DNA from: Trochalopteron elliotii | Lineage: Eukaryota > Chordata > Aves > Passeriformes > Leiothrichidae | Direction: 5' to 3' | DNA length: 64,000 nt | NCBI GenBank assembly: GCA_024734555.1 | Contig: JANPWX010000548.1 | Span: forward strand, 429,842 to 493,841 | Shown: piece by piece, positions 13,663 to 26,090 of the stretch | Numbering within the stretch: position 1 is the first letter of the stretch | Layout of the letters: every line of letters starts with the position of its first letter | Notes under the pieces: model-generated | Told to the model about the DNA's origin: nothing | What the model saw: the letters and a program-made list of their open reading frames with translations, nothing else | Database searches by the model: none | Program-made: the position numbers and the translations under genes

Positions 13663-14508
13663 AAAGCTTTGTTACTCTGCAGCCACCCTGGGTATACATT
13701 ACACAGTAGAGTAATGGCATACCTGTGAGCAGGACAAAGTACCTTCTGTCTGTGCAAGGTACTAACAGAGGTATTTGGGTGCTGGCAGAAGTATTTGCAG
13801 CATGGGATGCTCTACAACTGAAATTTTGAGATCTGAAATATTTTTGCTCTCAGTAGAGCAACCCCTAAGGACTTATGAAGCAGAAACTGGGAGTTCTGGG
13901 ATCAGGTGTGATTGATGGTTTCAGTCAAGTAGAACAGAGTCCATGTCAATTCAGGTCTCACATACATTTGGTCACTACTTCCATGTACTTTGTTTTTAAC
14001 TCCAACTGAGACTGAGGTGTCCATGAATATTTCTCAGCTGCAGTAGACTGGGAATTACCACACACTTATTTTGACTGGACAGAGGAAAGGGAGTATGGAC
14101 CATTCAGAATGAATTGTTACCTGTGTGAGATGTAGCAAAACGAAGTTCACAGTCCCCTGAACAAGGCTAAAGGCCAGAGCTCACAGACACAGAAGAGCAG
14201 CTTTGATGGACCACTGGTCTCCTCTGCTACACTGCCCAGCATGCAGAGCTTTTAACAGGACTTTGCATTTGTTGTGCTCTGAGGTTCAGAGCCTTCCACA
14301 ATAATTCCTCCATAGGGACTGTGTCTGCAGCATCTCTGTCTCCTCAGAACAGAATATATTTTTGCCATGCATGTAAGTATGACTTCACCCCAGATGGGGC
14401 CTGAGTTACCATCAATAACTTTCTCCTGAAAACTTTGCTGACAGAAAATGATTCAGAGAGATGTTTTGCTCAAACTGTCATTTTTCTCCACCATAATGGA
14501 GACCATAA

Positions 14509-14533
14509 TGATCACCATTCATAATGGTGATCA
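14509..14533. repeat. Perfect inverted repeat (11-bp arms, 3-nt loop)
   Basis: TGATCACCATT, then CAT, then AATGGTGATCA. The arms are exact reverse complements. A related ACCATAATGGAGACCATAATG stretch lies just upstream. Confidence 0.9.
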
Positions 14534-15459
14534 GGAGTGTCAGGATGATCAGTCAGGAAAAAGCTTTAATTAATATAAGGACTCCTGTGAGGGAGTGAGC
14601 CTCGTTGTACAACATAGTTCTACATTCAACAGCTTGTACCTCCCTAGGTTAGGCTAAACCCTGCTAATTTCCATTTTCTTCTAGATATAATGTAACATAG
14701 TTATCAGTTTTGCAGTTCAAAACCTTTCTAGTTAATTTGAACTTAAGTGTCTCTAACAGTGTGAAATATGTTTGCCTTTCTTCTTCCATCCTTTAGAAAG
14801 GGAATGTCCTTGAAAATATCAAGGAGACAGAAAAGGCAAACCTTGCTCTGCCCTGCTGTGAATCTGCTGCTCTGTTTATTGGTTCTTTACCAACTCAAGA
14901 CATTGCAAGATACTCTGTAAACTGATTTGCAAGCAAGAGTGCTCTGTCTTTGCCAGTGTTGCCTATTTTATGCAGTCTTTGGAGGCCTTACTCATGGTCA
15001 CATCCAGGTACCTTGTGTCTGTTAAAGCATCACAGCTCTAAACATAAAATATGAACTTGTTTGTGAAAAAGCAACTCAACTTCTTTATTCTACAAAAACG
15101 AGAAAAATCAGAGCATTTATGCAGTAGGGTGGAGAGAATCTGAAGAACAATCACGCTGACCTTGGAAATATGACTCAAAAAGTACCTTGGGTGCTGAGCA
15201 GCCAACTTTGACTGTGTTTCCTTAAACTTCCTTGAGGTTAACAATAAAACTAAAATTAAGGCCTTTATTCTGCCCCAAGATTGGTATTTGCAGATTGCTG
15301 TTTATCAGGTTACATCAACTCCTGCTCTGCCATACCATGCAGCAGATTCTGCAAGGTGTAGTGTTGATGGATGGGAACAGCCCCTTGAGGCTCAGCTCAT
15401 GTGAGTCATTAGAGAAAGATTTATTTCTCCTTCACTTAACAGCAAAGGAGGCTTCCCAC

Positions 15460-16070
15460 ATGTGATTTTAAAAGTGTTTACATTGAATATATTGACTAAA
15501 TTTGATTAAGTAATTGAAGTTGCATAATTAATATCATTAAGAAAGGTTGATGATTTCTTGAACAGATAAAAAAAATACTCTGAAATAAAGTTACATATGT
15601 GAACTAAAAATGAAAAAATACAGTCAGGTAAAGCAAAGTAAAAAACCCAGAGTGACTATATACTCCTAAGCAAATACATAGTTTGTGTTTTTAAATTTTT
15701 CTCCAAACTAAGCTGTTTCTTCTTGTCAAAGTAGAAGTCAATTATACTGTAGCACAAAAAGAAATCTGCAGTATTTTACTGTCATTGTTGGTAATTTGTC
15801 CCTTAGGGTGTTAGTATTCATACATAATTGCATATTGTCTCTCCCTGTAACATTTTCTACTTTCTTTCTCTGTTAGAACAACATAAGAATTATTGCATCC
15901 ATGGGTTTTAGCAAATTATCCAGCTAACTTGATTTACATTCTATTCACAAACAGAATTAGAGAAGGGAAAAATAAATTGGCTTTGTTTTTTTCCTTAGCT
16001 ATCGTTTGGCCCGGAAAGATTAGAGTTTGTTCTTTTTTTTATTATTTTGTGTGAGCTTTCTTTAAAAATA
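15460..16070. promoter_or_regulatory. Candidate conserved non-coding block
   Basis: This is AT-rich unique DNA with TTGATTAAGTAATTGAAG and GCATAATTAATATC (about 15500-15535) and further ATTA cores. No repeat is seen and coding is unlikely. The call rests on motif texture only. Confidence 0.28.
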
Positions 16071-16529
16071 TAAACAATGCAACTGTCTGCAGACCTTATC
16101 TGGTCTTTTGAAAGAGATTCACTCAGTGATAGCAATATCATTATTTACAACTGTGTTCCCCTGTTTTTGCTTCTAAATACTGGAAATGGCAGTACCATGC
16201 AAAATTCCCATCCTCTTAAATATGGATACTCTGGTGAATGTGCTGTCCTAAGCTTTGGCAGATTTCTCATCTGAACAGACTTCAGGATGGATGGAGCAGT
16301 GGCCAGTGCCTGCCTTCAGGGCTGCTGGATCATAATTTAGGGGCCCAGAGCCCATAAGTTTGGTTCCCAGAGCTTGCAGACCCTGTAGTCACCAGTCACC
16401 AATAAAGAATTTCTCCTAGTGAAATCTCCTGAGGATGCTTAGGTTATCCAGGATAGTAAACATGCAGGTTAATTGTGAAAACATGAATATGGGCCTTATC
16501 AACTTCTTGAGTGACAGGGCAAGAGAACT

Positions 16530-16830
16530 GACATTGAAATTAGATGTAGGCAAATGCATTGTGATGAAAATAGAAAAATGCTTAATTGTGCATGTACTGA
16601 AATGAAGTCCTGTTGGTCTTTAAGCGTGAGGAACAGTGTTAGGGTTAGAGTGAGTAGTTTTGCAGAAATATCAGCTTAAAGCCAGACCCCTGTCAAAACA
16701 ATTAACTGGATATTATGAGGAAAGAAATAGAGAATCACACAGGAAATATAATCATGCCCCTTTGTGGATTCAGGATGTACACAACAGGGTGTGTAGAGCT
16801 GCAGAAGGCCTGAGAATGATGACACAGACA
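16530..16830 (+). mobile_element. Decayed L3/CR1-type LINE ORF2 fragment (3' part)
   Basis: The segments ATTAGATGTAGGCAAATG (16539), GGAAAGAAATAGAGAAT and AGGAAATATAATCATGCCCC follow the order of the region downstream of the reverse-transcriptase catalytic core in CR1/L3 elements. There the protein reads like LDVGKC..., then R...GIENK..ENI..MPLY. The reading frame is broken by stops and indels, so it is an ancient dead copy. Its divergence is greater than that of the CR1 3' ends elsewhere in the window. Confidence 0.68.
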
Positions 16831-17384
16831 CAACTTTTCAGTGATTTCCATTTGAGCAGATGCTGAGCTCAGCCTGAAGAGGCTGCTCTGGTGTGTGACC
16901 TGTGTGACCAAACAGTGGTGACCTTGGCAGGTCTTCTGCCTGAACTGGGAACCTGGAAAAGCTCAGGCAGAGATTCGTGTGTGAACATGAACTGCAGAGC
17001 AAGTGGAGACCCATTTGGCACTGTTGTTGCTGCTGAACTGACAGGCAGGAAAAAGAGGAGCCTGGCTGTAATTAACAAAGCAGCTTAACTACTAATACCT
17101 TGGTAATGTCCCTCGTATTGTAGATGAAAGGCTCAATTGGTAATTTGAAATGAGAACAAACACACTGAAAGGATGGTGGCTGTGAGAAAAGGGAGTACAT
17201 GAAAACAGCAATTTACCCGAAACAGCAATTTTTTGGATGTGTTTACAGGGTCTTCTGTGGATGCTGTAATCTGCTTTTTCAACTGCTTTTTACAGCCTAG
17301 AGCAGGTGAACTGGAGTTTCGTGCAAGTCTTGCTCAGCAGCTCCCAGTGCAGTTCAGACAGGATTTTACCATTATGGAAACACC

Positions 17385-17452
17385 ACAAAAAAGCCACACA
17401 AAACCCAACGAAACAAAAACCCAAACAAAATAAAACCCAACTAAATAAACAA
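17385..17452 (+). repeat. A/C-rich low-complexity tract
   Basis: Irregular repeats of AAAC, AACCC and AAATAAA occur, with no fixed unit. Confidence 0.7.
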
Positions 17453-19845
17453 AATCCTTTTTGAAGGGTTTTTAGAGCATAAATCTGCATCAATCAGAGA
17501 AATTAAGAATGCACTTCTTGTCTGGCAAAAAGAAAAGAAAATAGCATGTTTTCAGCAGGTAGTTGTACTGGGAAAAAGTGCTTTTGCCAAACAGAAATCT
17601 CACAAAACACTAAGCAGGAAATAGGTTTTTTTAGACACAGAGGATGTCTCTACAGAGTCACTTTGCTTTACAGCACTGAAATTGTATTGTATTGGTATTT
17701 TAGGCACCACTACTTCTTACTGCACCATATTGCTGGTGCTATCATTGCAAAGTAGCAAACAACACAAGGAGATGAACCAAGCAGACTTAAACACAAAAGG
17801 TACAGGATCTCTTAGGAAGATCCCTCCTTTCCCAGTGGATCTGACATTCCAGGAGCCCAGTCCATCCCACTGTGTTATGCAGAACTCCCAGGCTGTGTCC
17901 TCACCCTGTTGGTTTGGCTGCCTGCACTGAGCCTTTCTTACAAGGCACTGACACTGGGCAGCAAATGTGCTGACAGATCCCTGGGACCTCTTTGAGTGAG
18001 GTGAAGCAAAGCTGATGACATGATACATTTCCTTTTTCTGTTTGGTTGTCATCCTTTGAGCATGAGAACACTGGGGAATTCCCTTTACAAAGAATTGCCT
18101 TATACAGAGAGAAAGAAATGTTTTCATGTGTCACAGATGGAAGTTTTGGGGGAAATGCATCAATCTTCTAATAACTCTACAGTACAGTAAGTGTGAACCC
18201 CACCTCATGGCCAGCACAGCTATTTCATTGTTATCATAGGTAAACCAGAGAAATGTTTCCTGAGGTAGAAAAGCCATGAGTCTGAATCTGCCAGGTAATT
18301 CCTTCCCAGGTATCAATCAGAAATTATTTGTGAAAAAAGATTTTTTTTTTCTGTTTTGTAATCCAGTTGATGAATTTTCCAGCATTCCAATTCTGTCTGC
18401 CAGAGTTCCTGCTCTCGTGGCTTAGTGGCTCTTTGTATTCATCGCCCATACAGCATGGGCTATGTTTGCTTAGCTCTCCTCCTCCTCCTCTTACATTTCT
18501 CATGAATAACAAAACCACAGGAATAGGCTGAATGTCTCTGGAATCATTCAGGTAGCAGATGAACTTTGAGTGTTGACTTTTTCACCCTCACAGGCATTGT
18601 CCATTTACTTTCTTCTTATATCCCCGCTCTAATTTGTACAAAGCTATTTGTGATTAGCTGGCATTTACAACCAGGTATTGATTTTTTTATTAATTTATAA
18701 ACAGTTCAAACAAACAGTGGTAGTCAATTCTAGGAATAATCCCCCAGGAGGCTTGGAAAGATACAGACAAGAGCACAATCTAAAGGCATTGCACTGTGCA
18801 TTAATGGGGTAAGATTTCAGATGTCTGTGTATAGGTTCACCATATCCCTTTGTCTACCTATTGAAGCTGGTAAATGTTAGAATGTTAAGGGAATGTTTTC
18901 AGCAAAATATTTTCAGCACTTTAAAGAATTCCACCTCATACAAAAAGCAGCATGGCTATCCTTAAGATGTGCTGGCAGCTGACAAGGGATTCCCTCTGAA
19001 CTCAGGGATTTTTGTGGAAAGAGAGGCCTGTGTTGATCACACTGAACACCAAATGCCAGAGGCAGGAACAGAACAGGTTCTGCAGTGTCTTAGCTCAGAA
19101 GAAGGAAGGTGGAGTGGGGGATCCCCCAAGCTGGTTCAAGGCTTTTCAGGGCCAGGATGGAACACACACCAGCCCAGTGTCACAGGGGTGGAGCTACTGA
19201 ACACCTTCTGTGGGATGGGTGTGTGGCTGGGCAGGCTGCAGTAAAGAAAATATTTACATGTACATGGGTCTTTCTATAAAAACTCTAGAGGCATGACAAG
19301 ATTTCTTTCCCCATGTGTCAAATTTCTCTTATTTTTGCAAGTATTGATAAGCATTCCCCAGAGTGTGGATGTGGCATGCCTGCTTGGACAGTTTTCCAGC
19401 AGAACTAAACTTACAGAAATGGATGGTTTGATAGCATGAACGTTTCAGAGGAGAAATATTTCATTTTCCTTAAAAACACCCACATCTATTTTTGAATAAC
19501 TGTAAGAAGTGTTTCAGTGTTGTGTTAGCCTGAGTGCTCTTGGGAGACCTTGTAGGAACATTGGACTTGAAATGAGGATCATTCAGTGCCTCACTAAAAA
19601 CAGACTGCACAGGGGATCCTTCTGAATCCATAGATTCTGAATCCACAGATTGCAGCTGGCTGTGAAAGGAAAGCACCTCATTGTTCATAGCCTCTGCCTA
19701 CTGCCCTCTCCTGAAGGCTTGACAAATTAGATAAATTGATAAAAAGTAGCAGTGTCTTATGCAATGAAATGCCCTGTGAGTATAGGAGCAGAATGCTTGC
19801 AAATTGTGAGAATCATCTGAATTAAATAAAACCACCATCAGATAG

Positions 19846-20320
19846 TCTCCAGTGACGTGTTAGGGAATGTTATTAGTCAGAGTCCAGCAGTCGTCTGGTA
19901 TTTAGAATCCTCTGGCATTTCAGTGACCTTTTATAAGGCAGATTGCACGGAACAATTAATTTATTTCATGACCATCCCATTGTACCCAAGATAAAAAATG
20001 TTAGTCAAAACCAGGTGTCCGGATCAGAGCCATGTATTGCATTTCAAAACCCATTGAGTGGAAGCTAATTTCAGCAATTTGCATGAGAGCCTTTTGCTAT
20101 CACTTCTACCATAGTATCAGTGTCAGCTCAATTTTCAGAGCAGCTGTAGCTCAAACACTGACCTGCTGCCTATTACAGTAGTGTAATGAAGTGCAATGGA
20201 CTCGTAATTATTCTACATTACTGTAGATCAAGTAACATGCAGCTTTCAGTTATCACAATGGAATCCCAGTTCTTGCTCAAAATGAGAAAACTGACCATGA
20301 AGTTGATTTAAGGGTGTCAT
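19846..20320. promoter_or_regulatory. Candidate conserved non-coding block
   Basis: This is unique sequence with GAACAATTAATTTATT near 19950, TCGTAATTATTC near 20203 and the repeated ATTACAGTAGTGTAAT / ATTACTGTAGATC words near 20173-20229. The first of those words is itself a small palindrome. No reading frame of note is present. An enhancer is more likely than an exon; conservation was not tested. Confidence 0.38.
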
Positions 20321-22375
20321 CAAAAATTACTTTCAGAGCCTGCAAATGTACTACTTATTTCCCAGATAGCATCTGACATTGCTGTGCAAATGTCCCAGAG
20401 TCACTGCATACTTGAATAAACTAGTTTCAAATAACTAAGCGAGGAGTTCTATCTGAGAGGCAGGAGTAAATTGAGATGGGATGTTCTTAAAATTTCTGGT
20501 AATGCAATTGCATTAGGCAAATGATTTCAATGTCTCCTTTCTAGCACCATCTGTGAAACAGCCAAACAACTTATTCGTGAAATCACAGAGATTTCTTTTT
20601 TTATTGCTGCACATGAAATATATTGAGCATTATGGATTTGACATAAAAGCGTGGCAAATCACTCACTGCCTGCCTGTACAAATGTGACCTCAGCCTGCCC
20701 AGATCATGTTTTTTCCAAAGAATGAGCCATGATTGTCATAACCTCTACATTCAGACCAATTCCTTCCCCAACCCTCCTGATAGGACCATCTCAAACCCTT
20801 CTTTTAGCCCTGTCTTTTGGAGGGTGAGAACCTTGGAGGCAACTCACAAGACAACAACATGGAATACTGTGTGGGACGAGCAGGGGGACAAGGAATTCAC
20901 AGTAATCAGGTTTTGTCACCCAGTAATGACACATTGCCTCGGAGTGAAGGCACAACAGAGCTCCTCATAAGTATTTTGCATTTTTCTGTGTAGGCAACAG
21001 GCAGGGAGTGTTTAGAATTGGGCTAGTCACTTTTTATTTTCCAATTTCTTGCTTAGCTAACTATTACCAGTAGTTGCTTAGGAAGTTGTGCTGCTGCAGA
21101 TAGAGGTAATTATTCTGTTTTTTAAGCAAATTTTCAGAAAAATGTCTTGGCACATCACCTTCAATGTCTGGCATGAAATTTTAGCTCTTCCCTGCCAGAG
21201 GTAGCAGGATATTGAAATATATGGAACATGCAGACTGGAAAGTCTAACTGTCAAAAACAGTCCATTGTGTCAGGAGGGGAAAATCAAATAAAGTTATAAA
21301 AAGGTAAAATAATCCCTGCAGAGCAATTTGTTAGAATCTGGGTGGTTTGTTTGGGGTTTTCTTTTCCTAGAGTGAGGAGAAAGGGAATGTGGCTTAGATT
21401 TTCACCTTCAGCCCACACAGAATTCACACACAGTAATTCAGTTCAGGTAAGATGCAGTACTGGATGTCTGGAAGAACATACACTCCTTTTTTTGGGACAG
21501 AAGTGGGGAGTGCTGGGATGGAGGGGACAACAGGGTTAGGGGAATGTACAACAAGGCAGAAAACTCAACAGAAAGTAGAAATTCACAGAATGGTTTGGAT
21601 TGAAAGGGACCTTAAAAATGGTCTACTTACAACACCCTGCCATGGTCATGTTGCTTGTAAGAATCCACATTCCATTTTCATTTAAACAAAGTTATGGGTG
21701 ATAGTGTATCAAAAAAATGCCTTTCAAATACAGAAAATGGGGAGAGGAGCAGTTGATCTCCAACATAACAGCAGCACATCACATTTATGTGAGAGTTTCA
21801 GGCTGCCTACAGAGCTCAGATTTCCAAGGGATTATAAAACCTGAACTCCTGGTTTTGTAACCCAGCACAATCCTTCCCTGATCTAGGTAATCCTGGTCAC
21901 AGGTTGAGGAAAACCATGAAGCAAGAGCAGCCATGGGCCTGAATTCCGGGGGTGACCATGTCTCAGGACAGGCTTTAAAGTATCAGTCTGTCTGTGTGTC
22001 CATCTGCTCCTGGCTCTACCCCATGGTATCAACATGAAAGGGCAAACTGCAGCAGTTAGCACCACTACTTACAAATAAAAATGGAGGGAAATACCTGGGT
22101 AATGCTAGAAAACAATGGGAATGTGAAATTGCAAATCCATCTCAGACTGGGAGAGCTTTTTCTCCTTTTACATTCATCCTGTATAAATGATCACCAACAG
22201 AATGACTGGGATTTAGTTCAGATTTTAAAGCCAGTTTTAAAGAAGTATCTTCCTGTTTTCTTGAAATGCAGGGTGGTTTATTTCTACTGTTTTAAACCCT
22301 AAATCCTAATTCTAGATGTGACAATATTTCAGTCAGAGTCACATCAATATGACAAGGCTAATGTGTCCAACCAGA
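20321..22375. other. Non-coding DNA, one CR1 tail
   Basis: No gene is recognised. Apart from the CR1 3' end at 21.58 kb the sequence appears unique, with short chance frames. Confidence 0.55.
21582..21660 (-). mobile_element. CR1 LINE, short 3' end
   Basis: TTCACAGAATGGTTTGGATT and GAAAGGGACCTTAAAAATGG are the reverse complement of the standard CR1 3' terminus, followed by the CCCTGCCATGG box. The copy is 5'-truncated to under 100 bp, which is usual for CR1. Confidence 0.88.
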
Positions 22376-22379
22376 AGAA

Positions 22380-22700
22380 TTTACATATGGAGAATTGACT
22401 ATTTTCAGTAAACAACTCATTAACGAGCCATCAAAACTTGGTTGTAGCAACTATTGCACAACTATTCACAGCGAAATAATAATAAGCAGAAGAGAAAAGC
22501 TAATTTTGCATGTTTCAGATAAAAGAAAAGAAATTCATCATGTAAACTTTGTTACAAAGGCGTATTTGACACCACTTAATATGTATTATTCACTGGCACT
22601 AAATTACAATTCTAAATCAGGAGGGTAACAAGGTGTTTTCCTGCATAAGATTTAGCTAAACCTCTAGAGTTTTTAATCTGTTTTCCTAACAAAGTTTACT
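22380..22700. promoter_or_regulatory. Candidate conserved non-coding block
   Basis: The AT-rich unique stretch includes CATTAACGAGCC, GCGAAATAATAATAAGC and ACCACTTAATATGTATTATTC. Isolated CpGs are kept in AT-rich context. No repeat or exon is seen. Confidence 0.3.
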
Positions 22701-23381
22701 CAGAAACATTGGCTGTGTTCTGACTGTCTGGAGACCCCGAGTCTCCCTGTGTAAACTGAAAGAGGCTCCCCATGCTGGCTCATGCTTTTATTATGGGAAT
22801 CACACTAAATGTGATAATTTTAGAGAAGTGTGTGTTCCCTGTTCCATCAGCTCCTAATGGTGCTTCCCTGGCATCAGCAGAATACAAATTAAGAGCTTTG
22901 GTCTAACTTTGAGGCCACTCACCACACACAGGAGTGGCCTTGCTGGGCCCCCAGCAGAAGATACACCTAAAATAGGGCAAATTCCAATACATGGTTTCAT
23001 GTGCCCTCTTTGAGAGAAATATCTGAAACTTCTGCCTTCATCTCCTCACAAAGTGTGCTCTGAATATAAAAGCTGAGGGTCCAAAGGCATCTGCCTTTAT
23101 TTGCATAGCAAAGTTTCTGTTGGGCCATAAGGAGTCTGTCATGGGTAAGTGTAGGGATTATGTCTCAGGAGGTTGTAGGCAGAGGCCAAATTCAGCAATG
23201 GATGGAAGCTCCACATCCCCCAGAGTGCATGCATGGGGACTTTGGGGGTTTTGAGAGAGAAGGCTGAAGCTTCTAGTGCTCTGATGAAAACCTCTTCAAA
23301 GAACAGGCAGTTTAATTCAGCATTCATCTATATGGTATCAGGAGAGAGCATTTGAAAATGTAGAGGTGCATATTCCTTTCT

Positions 23382-23401
23382 TTTTTTCTTTTTTTTTTTT
23401 G
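23382..23401. repeat. T-rich run
   Basis: A homopolymeric T tract with two C interruptions ends in an 11-T run. Confidence 0.85.
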
Positions 23402-23695
23402 ATCACTCTCTATTTCTGTTGACTTGAATCTGCTAATTCCTATCTGCCAAAAATTTGGCTCATGGACAAGATATATTTGAAATGTAAATCTCTGATGCAA
23501 ATAACCAGGGATGACTGGGAATCTGTTATCAGGACAATAAATAATTTTTTAAGACTATTTTTCCCCTAATAAAAATGCAGTTACTGCCAGATCAGAATTT
23601 TCTATTGGAAAGTTGGGTTTTTTTTCACTAAATATTTGCAATTTCTACAGAAAAAAAATGGGATTAACGGTTTCATTTGACTTGGAACATATTCT

Positions 23696-24190
23696 GAATC
23701 ACAGATTCATAAATTTGTTGGAGTTTGAAGGAACCACTGGAGATCGTCTGGCCCAACCTCACTGCCAGCTCAGGCTGACCTACAACAGGATGCATAGAAT
23801 CATGTCCAGGTGGGATTATGTCCAGAAGGAGACTCCACAGCCTCTCTGAGCAGCTGTTCCAGTACCCAGTCCCCCTCACAGTACAGAAATTTTTCCTCAT
23901 GTTCAGATGGAACTCTCTGTGTCTCAGGCTGTGCCTGCTGCCCCTTGTTCTGTCCCGCTGAAGATGGTCTGGACACCCACCCCTGAGATATTTGTGTGTG
24001 TTGCTGAGGTCCCTGCTCAGCTGTCTTCTCTCCAGGCCCAACAGCCCCAGCTCCCTCAGCCATTCCTTGCCAGAGAGATGCTGCAGTCGTTTCTCCATTT
24101 GTGCAGGAAGTCTGGGCTGCAGGGAAGGGCAGATCCCAGTCCCAGGGCAGCAGTGTCTGGCTCCCATCCACTTCCCAGGAACGCGTTCCT
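23696..24190 (-). mobile_element. CR1 LINE, 3' end of ORF2 plus 3' UTR
   Basis: In reverse complement the copy reads from GGAATGGCTGAGGGAGCTGG through ...GGCCTGGAGAGAAGACAGC..., ...CCATCTGAACATGAGGAAAA..., CTGTGGAGTCTCC, and ends GGCCAGACGATCTCCAGTGG and TGAATCTGTGATTC. All of these are standard CR1 3' landmarks. A 190-codon open frame remains on the minus strand, which suggests modest age. The 5' truncation is typical of target-primed CR1 insertions. Confidence 0.92.
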
Positions 24191-25974
24191 GACACAGGAC
24201 ATTTCGGGTTGTTTTATCAGAGACTGGAGTAAAAAAAAAACCCACCCCTTTCTAAAGAGCTGAAAGTTTCATTCTGTTAGAGGAACGCCCAAATGAATCT
24301 GGTTGTCATTTCCGAACCAGAATTAATGTGGAATTTCCATCCCACACACACAAAAAAAATCTGAATCTTACTTTTAATCCAGTTTTAAACTGAGAGAAAG
24401 GGTGAAACACCATCTTTTCTCCTGGGATAGAAATGTTGTACTTGCTATACTCTGTAAACAATTTTGAATAAGACACTGTTTCAGTGGGGATCACATTCTG
24501 AAATGCATGATTTATGGGCTTATGAGGGTATTAAGCATCAAATTAAGTGTTTGTAAGGATCTTTTTGTCACCTGAAGAATCCATGACTTTAACATAAACT
24601 ATCCTAAACTGGCAGAAGGTGAGAGAAATCAATATGACAGAAAAGAGTTAAATAGCAAGGCACCTGAAAAATGTGACATTAGCTCCAAAAAATTGCAAAG
24701 ATCCAGCATGACACTAAGTGCTTCATCTGAGTGAGCAAACTGGCTGCAACTTTAATGCCGTGTCACTGTCTCCCTTTTCACTGCGTTGTACATTCCCCTC
24801 TAGTGGCTGGTAAAACATTTATGTCAGGAAATTTTTCCCAGAGCTAAAACCAAATTTGCAAAGGGAAATCAAGGGGAATTAGAGATGTAAATACTTTTAA
24901 CAACCTAAGCAAGGGGTTCTTACCTCGTGCAGTGGCAAAACTCACCCCAGCTTGTGCTGTAGGTAGAGATCAAATTGCTCTTTTGGCCTAAATAATGTTG
25001 ATTACATGTAGAAAACAAAGGCTCTACTCCATGTTTGGTGTAACTTGAAGGTGAGAGACAGAATTAGGGTGAAGAAGAAGTTGGAAAAATTCTATATTGT
25101 GTAAGTTTACAAAGTGTTAACAGTAGTTTTTTGGTCCTTGAGTTTTCTGTTTGGTTGGGGTTTTTTAAATAGGGTTCAGTAGCTTTATGGTAGCTGTTGT
25201 TCAGCTTCCACGGGGGTTTTATGCATGTGCACCTTTGTTTGCTTAGGTGCTGTGGGTTTGAATTCCATCTGTGTCTCCTGGATTTGGGGACTGGGGTCTG
25301 GAGTGTGTGTGTGTTTTCTGAGTGAAATTGCAGAGTGTTTGCTCTGAGCACTTCCATTCCTCCTGTTGGCTGCTGTGGTGCACCTGCCCAAACCAGGGGG
25401 AGGAACAATCCCAGTGGGAAGTCACAAACCAACTGAGCTCCGTGGCTTTCCAGCTGCTGTGTGGAGAGAGGGACAGTGTGCAGGCAGTCTGTGGGATACC
25501 TCAGGCATCAATTATGGTTTTTTTTGAAAGAGCACTGATCTCTGGATTGAACCTGAACTTTGGGTTTGCCCTCTGAACCGTGAGCTGGGCTGTGGGTGCA
25601 GGGAGCACCTGGGACACTCCCACTGCTCCCCCCTCCACTGCTGCTGAAACTGCAACAGGCAGCTTCCAACTGCACCATTTCCTTGGCTACTCACTGCATA
25701 AATTTACCAGGTTTTGCTGAAGAAATAAATAAACTTAATTCTCAGCATGACTACAACCTGTGTTGGCACCAGACTGGCAGTGTTTTGGTGCCAGCAGCCA
25801 GCAGGTTAAGTGGCAAAGAAAGTTTGTGTAATTCCTCTTAGAGCAAGCAGAGTGAGCCAGGCTCATCAGCAGGAGGATGTCCCTACCACCTTCCAACTGT
25901 GTTTTCAAACAACATTTGGGAGTGATTTGTGCTGCGTTGTGACACTGGTACCATCTGTTCATCATCATAAGTAT

Positions 25975-26090
25975 GAATGAAGTGATAATGAAGAAAATGT
26001 TCTAAGCAGCTAACAAGATGATTACACTTTAATAACATAATTTTGGCATAATTTGGATCTTCAGCGATCTACAAACACTTCATTTCAAAA
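25975..26090. promoter_or_regulatory. Candidate short conserved non-coding element
   Basis: A compact AT-rich unique stretch contains AGTGATAATGAAG, AGATGATTACACTTTAATAA and GGCATAATTTGG. This is weak, composition-based evidence. Confidence 0.25.

Larger units (their letters stand above)
10561..15455. other. Non-coding DNA with old SINE remnants and simple repeats
   Basis: No gene is recognised. Contents include MIR-like remnants at about 10.87-10.99 and 12.96-13.1 kb, an (AAAAC)n tract at 11.54 kb, a (CA)n tract at 11.74 kb, a 19-bp tandem repeat at 13.61 kb and a perfect hairpin at 14.51 kb. The remainder is unique intergenic DNA with short chance frames. Confidence 0.55.
16071..19845. other. 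Non-coding DNA with a LINE remnant
   Basis: The stretch includes an old LINE ORF2 fragment at 16.53-16.83 kb and an A/C-rich low-complexity tract at about 17385-17450. Overlapping minus-strand frames at 17717-18134 have no recognisable domain. No gene is supported. Confidence 0.55.
22701..25970. other. Non-coding DNA, one long CR1 copy
   Basis: The CR1 element at 23.70-24.19 kb is the only repeat recognised here apart from a T-rich run at 23382-23401. Open frames in 23.67-24.26 kb belong to the CR1 and have no host function. Frames at 25.06-25.43 kb lack any domain. Confidence 0.6.

Noticed and set aside
23673..24263. 190-codon minus-strand frame and an antisense 118-codon frame
   Set aside because: Both fall within the CR1 3' end. 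The text is CR1-derived and not a host gene.
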